Of a DNA stretch of 64,000 nucleotides, positions 22,838 through 33,240 are shown piece after piece. The position numbers were made by a program, and so were the translations under genes. Source of the DNA: Galeopsis tetrahit (lineage: Eukaryota; Streptophyta; Magnoliopsida; Lamiales; Lamiaceae). The stretch lies in NCBI GenBank assembly GCA_963675135.1, contig OY776130.1:24172001-24236000 (forward strand), written 5' to 3'. Below the pieces are notes generated by a model that saw nothing but the letters and a program-made list of their open reading frames with translations, made no database searches and was not told the DNA's origin. Each line of letters begins with the position of its first letter. Position 1 is the first letter of the stretch.

Positions 22838-23958
22838 CCTTTCACTTACCTGCATCTTCACACACAGATGAAGCAAACTCATCTGTAGGCGAATTCCAGA
22901 ACACCTATTACCAATCCCTGGAGGAAGTAAAAGATGATCTTAATATTGCTACAAGAGCTTTCATAGAAGTGGAAGAAGAGAACAAAGACTTAAGGAAAGA
23001 AATAGCTAGGTTGAAAAAGGCTAAGTTTGATAACACCCCTGAGTTAGTAACAATGAATGAAAGATTGACTAAAGAAGTGGAACTCCTTAAAGAGGAGAAC
23101 ACCACAATAACTCAGTTGTATGAGGGGATGTTAAAGACTCAAGCTTTAGAAACCAAAGAATTTCGTTCACTACAGTCTAAGTTCAATGATCTTTTCCAAG
23201 CAAAAGAGCTCTTAGAAAAGGAGAAGGAAAGCCTTGATCAAAAGATATCAGAGTTCAATAAAGCATCTGCTACTATTGAAAACATCTCTAAATATTATCG
23301 ATCTAATGGCAACAAGATGGGTTTTGGTTATGAATTTAATCCATCAACATCTTCTCCAGCTGAGGGCAGTACACCTAATCAGTGTACTACTCGATCACAT
23401 GAAAATGGTGAGTGTTCTAAACACAATGAACCTACTATGGACCAAAAGGCATCTGTACCAGCTAAGGTTAATCATCTCAACATCAAAAATTGTAAGAGAC
23501 AAGTTAACCTCAAGCATATACAGAGGAACAACAAACAGCCTAGACCATCTCGTCTGAGACAGTCTCAGCTGTATGTTGCTCCAGTCAAGAAGAAGAAGTC
23601 TTCTTCACACAAATTTGTTCTCTTTGCACCCACTATCTCTTATGATATTGTGAGAATAGAGGAGTATGGTCCATATAATCGTGTACATCGTTCAGCTAAT
23701 GCACCCAGGCCGAATGTAACTAGTCAGAAAATAATTCACACTCGCTCCTATAAGAGGAAATCATCTGACAGTCACCTAGCTGACACAAATAACAAATCAA
23801 ACCAGGCCAAGGTGTCAACTGGTAAGATTTGGTTCTGTGATTCCCGAGGGAGACAACTCAAATGCTCAAGGTTATTCGAACGACCAATGTATATATGGGT
23901 CCCCAAGGGTACTACTAACACCCAAGGACCCAAGACAAAATGGGTACCTAAGACTTAA
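22838..23958 (+). pseudogene. Element E gag, C-terminal part
   Basis: It continues the E gag frame after the F insertion. An open 329-codon run starts at 22969. It encodes a Glu/Lys-rich coiled coil (22920-23280), then a Ser/Asn/Lys-rich basic tail, and ends with the family's KTKWVPK motif and a taa at 23956-23958. The pol frame resumes in the same phase a few codons later. The whole gag would be about 800 codons, long for copia but normal for Sirevirus-like elements. Confidence 0.82.
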
Positions 23959-26861
23959 TCTATCTTGCAGGAAAGAAGGGATCTGTACAGAAAAGGTGGT
24001 CAAGCAGGAGAAACTTGGTATATAGACAGCGTATGCTCAACTCATATGACTGGAACCAAAACTCTGCTGACCAACTATACAGAAAAGAAAGGTCCAAAAG
24101 TCTTCTTTGGTGATAACGCGCATGGTAACACAAAAGGATATGGCACCTTGAAGAATGGTGACATTGAGGTACATGATGTATCATATGTAGAAGGTTTGAA
24201 GTTCAATTTATTATCAGTATCTCACTTCTGTGACACTGGATATTCGGTGAAATTTTCTAAAGATGAGTGTCTTATAAGTGATAAACGAATAAAATAAACC
24301 CTTCTAACAAGATCTAGAAAAGGTAGTATGTATCTTGCAAATTGGAACAGTTGTCCTAAGGATACATGCCTGCTTGTGAAAAGTCCTAGAGATATCAGCT
24401 GGCTATGGCACAAACGTCTTAGTCATCTGAACTTTAAGACTTTAAACAAGCTAGCAAGGGAATCCTTAGTTGATGGACTGCCTAATGAACTCTACTGTAA
24501 AGATCAGGTATGTGATGCATGTCAACAGGAAAAGCAAACAAAGGTCTCCTTCAAGATCAAGAAGATAGCACCAGCAGAGTTCTAGAAGTACTTCATATGG
24601 ATCTCTTTGGACCAATCACTCCAACAACTTTAACAGGAAGGAACTACACTCTAATTGTAGTAGATGACTACTCCAAGTTTACTTGGGTTATTTTTCTATA
24701 CAAGAAAAGTGAGACTCAGCAGAAGTTTCCTGAATTATTAAAGAGGATCCAAATAGAAAAGGGAGAACCTATTGTGAAAATTAGAAGTGACAAAGGCACT
24801 GAATTTATTAACTCTTATATTATTGCCTATTGTACTTCTAATGGCATTTAGCATGAGACAAGTGCAGCAAAGACACCACAACAAAATGGTGTAGCTGAAA
24901 GAAGAGTCGGAACACTTAAAGAAGCCGCAAGAACTCTCCTTGTTGAATTTTCAACTTCTAAGAAACTATGGGCAGAAGCCATCAATACAGCTTGTCACAC
25001 TCAAAATAGGTCAGGTATTCACAAAATTCATGAGAAAACTCCATATGAACTGTGGAGAGGTAGGAAACCTAGGGTATCTTACTTTCATATATTTGGTTGT
25101 AAGTGTTTCATTCACAACAATGGGAAGAGTAAGTTGAATGCTTTTGATGCCAAAGCAGATGAAGGGATATTTTTGGGATATTCTTCAACTAGCAAAGCAT
25201 TTAGAGTATTCAACAAACGAACCCTTCTTGTGGAAGAAACACCTCATGTTGTATTTGATGAATCTTGTGAAAAGAATGCAGCCAACACAGACTCAGATGC
25301 AGAAAAGATGAGAAAGCTAGTGATCAAGTCTAGACCAGAAGAGTTTATTGAAGTTAATGAACCATTCCTTGAAGATCCAGAGGAGGATAAACCACATAGA
25401 CCTGTCACTAGATCACAAACCCAAGCTGAGCAAGCCGACCTAAATCAAGATGCACCAATTGAAAATGCAAGGGGGAATGATCTCTTTGACACACAGGACA
25501 CAGATGATGATCGACCAAATCAAGTCAACCCTCCTGACAACACTAGAGTAGATGAGAATCCTAACTCATCTAGTGCAAATACACCTGTGAGGAATACATG
25601 GAGAAACAACCATCCATCAAACCTCATCTTAGGAGGAGCAGACTCAGGTGTCAAGACCAGAAGACAACTGAATCAGAATCCCCAGTCCTCTATGTTTTGC
25701 TGGTGTGCCTTCTTATCCAACATTGAACCAGCTGACATAGAAGAAGCAATGAAAGATAGCAATTTGATCACTGCCATGCTAGAAGAATTGAACCAATTCG
25801 AACGCAATGAAGTATGGGAATTAGTAGATCGTCCTCAAAACCACAATGTAGTAGGAACAAAGTAGGTATTCAAGAACAAAAAGGACGAAAATGATGTGAT
25901 AACTAGAAATAAAGCAAGACTGGTTGCAAAAGGTTACTCACAATCTGAAGGAATTGACTATGATGAAACCTTTGCCCCAGTAGCCAGATTAGAAGCTATT
26001 CGACTATTTCTAGCTTATGAATCATATATGGGTTTCAAAGTATATCAAATGGATGTCAAAAGTGCCTTCCTAAATGGTATTCTGGTAGAGGAAGTATATG
26101 TATAGCAGCCCCCAGGCTTTGAAAAAGGAGATCAAGTATATCGTCTGAAGAAGGCTCTCTATGGTCTGAAGCAAGCCCCTAATGCTTGGTACGACACATT
26201 GTCACAATTCCTTCTTGACAATGGATATACCAAAGGCAAGGTTGATAGAACACTTTTCAGAATACAAGAAGGAGATGATATTCTAATGGTGCAAATATAT
26301 GTTGATGATATTATATTTGGATCACCCAATCAAGAGATGTGCAAGAAGTTCTCTGAACTAATGCAAGGAAAATTCGAAATGAGTATGATGGGTGAAATGA
26401 ACTACTTCCTAGGACTTCAAGTCAAGCAAAGTCCAGAAGGGATTTTCATTAATCAATCCAAATATACCAAAAGCCTATTAGAAAGATTCAAAGCTCAACA
26501 AAGCAAGACTGCAAGAATTCCAATGATGACCTCATTCAAAATGGAACCAGATGAGTCTGGAAAAGCAGTTGATCAAGCTGGATATAGAGCACTTATTGGA
26601 TCACTCCTATACCTTACAGCCAGCAGACCAGATATAACTTTTGCTGTAGGAATATGTGCCAGATTTCAAGCCAACCCAAAGCAAAGCCATCTAGAAGCAG
26701 CAAGGAAGATTCTCAAATATCTAAAGGGAACAGTCAACTTAGGACTATGGTACCCTGCTGATGACAATCTAGAATTGAGTGGATACTCTGACTTAGACTA
26801 TGGTGGATGCAGAATAGATAGAAAATCAACATCAGGAACCTGTCAATTTCTAGGCAACAAG
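23959..26861 (+). pseudogene. Element E pol: protease, integrase, reverse transcriptase, truncated RNase H
   Basis: The protease near 24018 reads WYIDSVCSTHMTG; the catalytic DSG is changed to DSV. Integrase shows H..HLNFKTLNKLA...CDAC, LHMDLFGP, IRSDKGTEF and NGVAERR. Reverse transcriptase shows [38 protein letters not shown] and [13 protein letters not shown]. RNase H starts with YSDLDYGG and stops after CQFLGNK; its C-terminal half is absent. In-frame stops lie at 24295, 24849, 25863 and 26103, and a frameshift at about 24.55 kb. A mature enzyme set cannot be made. Confidence 0.9.
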
Positions 26862-28038
26862 TCGTTAAACAGTATACAGATTGAGTATGGAGAAAGTCGA
26901 AAGAAAAGATGGCATGAATATCATCTCTCAACCAAGGTCATGGGTGAAGGTGATGAAGATCTGCCCAGCAGATGGAGATGATGCAGCAAAGCATACTTGG
27001 ATCACCCAACATATGTATGCTCTGAAAAGAAAAGAAAGAAGAGAAGTTCATGTTGAAAAGAAAAGAAAGAAGAGACGCAAAGGACAAAGTATCAAACAAG
27101 CAGAGCTTTTTCTCCAGGGGGAAGTTCAACATGGAGAGCTTGTTCCCAAAGGATACTTTGTCAAAGCCAATCAAGAAGACATGTCTTCTATCTTTTCTTA
27201 CATGCTCCATTGAAGCATCTTCCAACCTTCTCCCTCCTACAAGAGAGGAAGATGAGGCGAAGAAATTCAACAAGAACATATTAGATGCTACAACCCATCT
27301 GATGGTAAGGGCAACCTGAGCCAGTGGAATATCATCTAGGCTGACCAGCTACATATTGTTAAGAAGGTTCCACATGGTTAAGGGGGAATTGCTGAAAGAT
27401 CCATCAAATCAGGTGGATAAACTTACTCAGAGAATTTACTCAGCAACTCAAACTCTCCTACTCAGCTGATCAGAAGACCAACTCAGCTAACCAGAAGACA
27501 TTTCAAGAGAAATCAGCAGACCTCTCAAGAAAATCAAAAGACCTACTCTGCTGATCAGATCACCTATATTCAACAAATTTAAGAGTCTAATTTGATCATA
27601 TATTTCATTCTATATTTGATTCTGAATGTAATTGAGGAAAACGGCCTATATAAGGAATGTATATTACTTATAGAACACGACTTTAATTGATCAAATTACT
27701 GCAACTTAGTCACAACAGCTATTTTTGGTAATGATATCATTAACAATCAATTACTATTTTGCCAACGAATCAACAATTGACACATGGCAAGTTTAGCCGG
27801 CAAAATCAAAGGAATGGGCTGAAGATGAAAAAGGTTATTTTTTAGAGTTACTCCTCTTAAAACCAATTTTGACCGTTGGATCAATACTCAATTCGAGATT
27901 TACTGGAGTATAAACCCCATCCTTAAGCCATTCCTCAAACCGCTCTCAAAACTCAAAATCGCACTCAATCGCTCTCGTTCTGAAAATCTCTCTACCAAAG
28001 TACTCTAGATTTTTCTATCTACTCTACCGAAACTCAGA
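26862..28038 (+). other. Element E region between pol and post-pol ORF
   Basis: The RNase H frame runs into unrelated sequence at about 26862 and continues to 26981 with no known motif. A Lys/Arg-rich overlapping frame (26881-27213) is unassigned. Bases 27430-27560 are rich in cagaaga/actcagctgatcag words like the LTRs. From 27590 there are promoter-like features: ctatataagg (27646-27655), gaccgttgga (27871-27880), tataaac (27909-27915), then a CT-rich leader up to the ATG at 28039. Confidence 0.55.
27871..27915 (+). promoter_or_regulatory. Possible internal promoter upstream of the E post-pol ORF
   Basis: gaccgttgga is, on the other strand, tccaacggtc, a full match to the plant MSA/MYB consensus YCYAACGGYY. 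Thirty bases later gtataaac is a TATA-like box about 125 bases before the ATG at 28039. A CT-rich leader follows. Element A has the same arrangement before its ORF. This is an inference from motifs. Confidence 0.4.
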
Positions 28039-31000
28039 ATGGGGATCATTGAGATTTATGATGAGAAGACCAAGATCACTGAGAATGCTCTGTTTTTCAA
28101 GGGCAAACACACAGATGAGAACAAGGAAATACTCCTTCGATGTCTCAATCTGAATCTTTGTGAATTTCTGCAAGCAAATGTCTACGAGCAGGATGTGCTG
28201 GCTTTCTATTCTAACGCTGTGTCAAAAGGTTCGTACGTTGAAAGCTACATGGGTGGACACAAAGTCAGAGTCACTCGAGAAGTACTCAAGGACTTGTTTG
28301 ATCTACCCAGTGGGAAGGTCAATATCTCTACCTACATTATGGGAAGAGAAAAGGAATACATTGAGATGTTTACTGATGGAAGAGTCAAGGCTATCAACAC
28401 CACTGGAGTTAAGAAGACTCAACTGGATCTAAAGTTCCAGACTTTGTTGGATATAGCAGGAAAGATGCTGCTAGGAAATACCTTCAGTCATGATGCAGTT
28501 ACCACTCTAAAAGTTAGAGTTATGGCTGCAATTTGGGATCAAATCGATGGTGATTGGCAAGGACTCTTCTTGGACAGAATTGCTCTTGAGGCTAAGAAGG
28601 TCTCTCTGGATTTGCAATCAAAGGAGTGGAGAGTCACTTCCACAGTAAGCTTTGCCAACAAGCTGAGTATAATACTTCCAGAAATTCTTCCAAAGAAGTA
28701 TAAGATGGGACCAACAAAGAAATTTCATTCATCCAAGTACTACTTGAAGAAGGAAGCTCTTGCTGAGGCAGCAAGGTTGAAGAAAGAGAAGCTACAACTA
28801 GCTGAAGCATCCACAAGATATGCAGCTGATATGGAAGAGGAGTTTGTGCAAGACTCTGCTGAAGAAAAGGAAGAGCACACAAAGGAGGAGGTCCTTCAGA
28901 AGGCTGTTGATGATGATGATGATGACAATCAGACGCTAGCTCAAAGAAGGCATCTGATCAGATCTGGGCTCATCTCCCCATCTGATTCAGATGCTACTCC
29001 ATCTGCATCTCTTTTGAAGAAGGCAGGTACTTCTACTCCCTCTTTTACAATTACTCCTTCCAAATTGTCTAAGGGTCAGAAGAGAAAGAATACTACATCT
29101 TCTTTCGCCAAGAAGTCAATGAAATACAGGCTCCCTACCCCTATGAGCATAGCTCCAATATCATCCTTTGACCCTACTGAAACTACCAACCCTTCTGAAC
29201 CCTCAAACATCACTTCCAAAATCCCTGCTGATACTCACACAGCAGAGGAACAAGCCAAGAAACCCCAATCTCCCAGTCTCCAAACATCATCTGACCCAAC
29301 CATTATCATTTCCCAAAACCCTGCTGATATCCAAACAGCAAAAGATCAAGGACAGAAACCTCAAACCCCTGCTGATACCCAACCAGCGGAGGAACAAACT
29401 CAGAAACCTAACTCCCCTAGCCTCATGACAACAACTGAATCCACAGATATCACTTCCCAAATCCCTGCTGATACTCACACAGCAGAGGAACCTGTCCCAA
29501 CAACCCAATCCCCTAACCTCAATACCTCTTCTGAACCCGAGAAATTGGTATCAGCAGACCTTTCTCAACCTCAGTCTCAGTTCAACATGGTGCACTATCC
29601 AATGTGCACAAGGGAAAAGATCATAAGAATGAGGATAGCCAACTTGCTAAGGTCTACTGTGCCTGGAGTTGATGAAGATTCAATCCAATTTGAGCAAGTA
29701 CTCAGGGTATGTACTTGGATTAAACTCAGAAGGGATGAGGTAGATGACCTGATCGAAGTCATGGAAGGAATGGGAGGAAGAGCTAACTTCCTCGACTGGG
29801 AAATGGAGCAGAAAGAAGTTGCTCAAGTAAAATCTTTTACTGAGCTGCTACCCTCAGAGGCCCTAGCCAGAACATGTGAAAGGATCCTAGGAATCTCCTC
29901 CAAGCCCACTCATGAGGAAAACACATTACCATAGATCAATCAAGATCAACTGGTGGCTGACGAAGCACTGGCAGAAGACTCAGCTGAGTTAGCTGAGATA
30001 GAAGACTCAGATGAGTTAGCTGAGACAGAAGAAAAGGAAAGAGAAGTGTTGACTATCCTAGCTCAGTTCATGCCTAAGGATGAGCTCGAACACTTCATCG
30101 AGCAACCAGATCAGAAAGAAAGAAGAATCTTTGCTCATCTGGTTGATGCCACTGCACGCTTTTTGAATGAAGATTACCTATCAGCTGAAGTGAGAGGCAA
30201 GGCGTTGGTGGTCCATCCAAACATTCCACAACACCAACCACAAGGTACTGCCTCCACCTCTACTTCATCTATTGACTATAGAGAAGATATATGCACTCAG
30301 GTCAAAGAAGCAATAGACATGCAGTTTGAAAAAGGACTAGGCATACAGCTAGCCAGATATGTTGAAAGTGTTATTCAGGAGCAGAGGACTCGTCTCACCG
30401 ATCAAATCCTTGATATTGATGACAAATTTGGTGAGACACTCCATAATCAGATAGAAGAGTATCTTCACACTGAGATGAAGAAAACAACTGACAGAACCAA
30501 AATGTTTGTTGATCTCTATGCCAATGAGACAAACCGCATGGAGACTATCTACAAAACCAGGCTTGAAGATACGGAAGCCAGAGCTACACAAGGACAAGCT
30601 CTCCTTAAAACAGCAGCTGAGGAGAATGAGAAACTACGGGCTCAGCTGAAGGAGACAACAGACAAATTGGAATCACTCACAGCTCAGTTGGAAAATGCCT
30701 CTACCTCCACCTTTCATGCTCAAGTTCTGGAGCATAGCATCTCCCATCTGACTCATGTAAGCAAAGTCAATGCCATGGCTCTCAAGCAGACTCTACATGT
30801 GGAGATTATGAATGCCATGAAACCTTTTGCGGCTGCCCTTGCTGAAGCCAAAAAGGGGGAAGATGTGTTGATAAAAGCTCTGGAAAAGTCTATTGCTCAG
30901 CAAGCTGAACTGGTAGTAGCACAAGATGACCTGAATGAAACCTTGGGAGGTTTGAAAAGTAAAATCAAGAACAGACAAGGCAAAGAAGTTGTTCAAGATG

Positions 31001-31689
31001 AAACCCAGGGTCCTGCTAAGAATCTGCAAATCACTGCACTCACTGCCTCAGAAGAACAAACTGCTGAAAAGAGAATAACAAGGAAAAGGAAGGCAGATGA
31101 GAAAGCACCAGTCCCAGCAGAGCCTACTGCAGAAGAGAAAGAGGCTCAAGAGCTGAAGAAAAGAAAGATGCTTGAAGCTCAAGAGCTTAAGCAAAAGAAG
31201 TTTAATGATGCGAAGGCACTCAAGGCCAAGTTTGAGAGAAAAGTGGCCAAACTCAGGAAAGCACTAAAGGACAAAGAAAAGGAAGAAACTGCTCGAGTAA
31301 CTGACAACACATATGTGGATATGTTGATCCTTCCAGACGAACTACCAAGATGGTATCCTCTGAAGAAGAAATGGCAGATTCAACACCACATAGTGAGAAA
31401 ATTTGGCCCTCTCTCAACCTATGAAGAAGAATTTCTTCAATTCTCTCAATTCATGACATTTGAAGATCAAGTGCTCTGGACAGAAACAGTCAAGACAGCC
31501 AAAGAGCTAGGCTACAGAATCCTAACTCCTGAAGACCCTGTCAGGGAAGCACCTACCCTGAAATCCGGAAGAACAGATATGATAGAAGTCAAAAGGATTT
31601 TGGAGAAGATCTACATAGAAGAGAATGTTACAGACCTGCAACACATGGAAGATGTTCGCACTCGTCTGTACCTTGCCTACCGCATCTGA
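28039..31689 (+). CDS. Element E post-pol ORF, one in-frame TAG
   Basis: A 1216-codon frame broken only by a tag at 29932-29934 (631 codons before, 584 after, same phase). Residues 1-230 look like a folded domain with VLAFYSNAVSKGSY, a following TREVLKDLFDLPSG and TLKVRVMAAIWDQIDGDWQG, resembling the 'putative plant transposon protein' domain seen in plant elements. Residues 280-330 are acidic. Residues 390-500 hold imperfect Pro-rich repeats of the type PADTHTAEEQ. After the stop comes a long coiled coil (about 690-1000), a Lys/Glu-rich segment and a C-terminal domain with LPRWYPLKKKWQIQHH. I see no signal peptide or membrane segment. It occupies the slot usually called env-like in Sireviruses; its function is unknown. 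The TAG could be a CAG mutation or a readthrough stop. Confidence 0.7.
29200..29530 (+). repeat. Degenerate tandem repeats inside the E post-pol ORF
   Basis: Four imperfect units encode variants of SQIPADTHTAEEQAQKPQSP. Units begin near 29209, 29308, 29362 and 29446. They are rich in Pro, Thr and Gln and probably form a flexible linker. Confidence 0.7.
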
Positions 31690-31898
31690 ACAATTGAAGA
31701 CCTGATGAAGACTACTTAAGAAGTTCAAAGATACTAACACTTGTAATCTGTAAAACTCCAAATATATTATTCAAGTATTAGTTCTTTTTACTTACAAGAC
31801 AAATTCTCATTGTCTTCATCAGAAACTTCATTTCCAAGATTTATAAACTCTTATCTTATTTATTAAGAGCATTTATCAAGTTTAGTTTTGGCTTCATC

Positions 31899-31912
31899 AA
31901 AAAGGGGGAAAT
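31899..31912 (+). other. Polypurine tract of element E
   Basis: aaaaagggggaaat sits immediately before the 3' LTR start tgttgggatat. Confidence 0.88.
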
Positions 31913-32427
31913 TGTTGGGATATAAATTCACCCTAAGCCCCATTTGATGATAGAATAGTTTTGATGGCCAAAACACTTAGAGTTTATAAATATATGTAAT
32001 AGGATCAACTGACTTTTGTATAGATCAGCCTAGACTAGTTTTGTGTGATCAGCTATATGAATCTCAGCTGATCAGCACAGTATTTGCTTACATGCACAAT
32101 CTCAAGATATGAAGAGTAGAAGGCATGAAGACTAGAAGATCCTTGAAGATCAGATAAGTAAGCTCCTTGTATACCTTCTTAGTTGATAAAGTCCAAGTCG
32201 AAGATGGCCAAAGTCAGCACAAGTATTTTCCAGATCAGAAGAGTAATACTCATCTTATATCAGAAGACAGAAGACATCAGGCCAGACGAGTTAACCAGAA
32301 GACTAGAAGTGAAGATCAGAAGACTAGCAGCTCGTCAAGGACTCGGCTGATTCCAAAGTCATCTTGTAATTCAAACGAAGACTTACCATACTTAGAAGAT
32401 TGACACGATCGTTGAAGCAATCAATAT
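31913..32427 (+). repeat. 3' LTR of element E, left piece
   Basis: The first 515 bp of the 3' LTR align with 15409-15928. About 13 substitutions and one small deletion (near 32410, where cccagattt is replaced by gtt) separate them. Element C interrupts it; aatat at 32423-32427 is the target copy. Confidence 0.92.
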
Positions 32428-33176
32428 TGTTGATGTTGTACCGGTGATGAACAAAATGTTCCATCACTTTGGGCAACATCATAATTCGCCCTTTCTCCTA
32501 AACGCTAACTCCGATTTTTCCATGTTGTTCGTAATGTTCCTTTTATGCAGTTACAGGGCTGGACGGTTCCAGATCTGGCAGTTGCATGAGGAGTGAGAAA
32601 AAGCCTACAATCATGGAAGTTGAGATTAACTTGGAAGTTTCCTTATTTTTAGGAGATAAGAGGAGTTACATAGATCATGCGTCTACGTGAGTTGAAGGCC
32701 TGCAGAATTCTCTATAAATAGAGGCAGCCTTCAGCGCAAATTACAGAGAGAAGAAAAGCTCACCAAGACTAAAATTATCGAGTGCACGTTGTGTATTTAG
32801 TTTTAAGAATATTATTGTTTCATCTCTCTGCGTGTGATAGATTAGTTGTAAACTCTATCAAATAATCTAGCACATTAGTTTTGAATCTAGAAGGTTTATG
32901 TATAGACCGAATTGAGGAGTTGTTCCATAAAAGTTATTCTAGATTCGTAAGGTTGTCAATACCGTATAATTGGCACTACCGTACCTCGAAGAGGTTTTTG
33001 GTTCTTGTTTTACTAATCATATTTTTAGTGAAACATTATAGACTTATTTATAGTCTATACAAAATTTTGAATACTCTGTTGTTTCGTGTTTTTAATTTCC
33101 GCTGCTCTAATTGTTGTCTTCGTTGTTCCATCATCTTTAAGGCAACACCTCTGATAAACACATACACACACTTTCA
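32428..33176 (+). repeat. 5' LTR of element C
   Basis: It starts tgttgatgttgtaccggtga and ends cacacactttca. The TATA box ctataaatag is at 32712-32721. Compared with the 3' LTR (42907-43655) about six single-base differences are visible, for example ctacgtg/ctatgtg and ctgataa/ctaataa. Confidence 0.94.
32712..32721 (+). promoter_or_regulatory. TATA box in the C 5' LTR
   Basis: ctataaatag is followed by a gaggcagcct leader. The identical sequence is in the 3' LTR at about 43191-43200. Confidence 0.65.
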
Positions 33177-33178
33177 GT

Positions 33179-33190
33179 TGGTATCAGAGC
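33179..33190 (+). other. Primer binding site of element C
   Basis: tggtatcagagc begins two bases after the LTR and is a perfect 12-base match to the initiator-Met tRNA 3' end complement. Confidence 0.92.
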
Positions 33191-33240
33191 CAACTACTTG
33201 ATACACTAAGTAGAGATTCTGCTTAGAGTGTGTTTTTACA

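Noticed and set aside
28039..31689. A host cellular gene of about 1200 codons with its own promoter
   Set aside because: It lies between the E pol region and the E polypurine tract and LTR, in the position where A, C and D have a comparable ORF, so it belongs to the retrotransposon.
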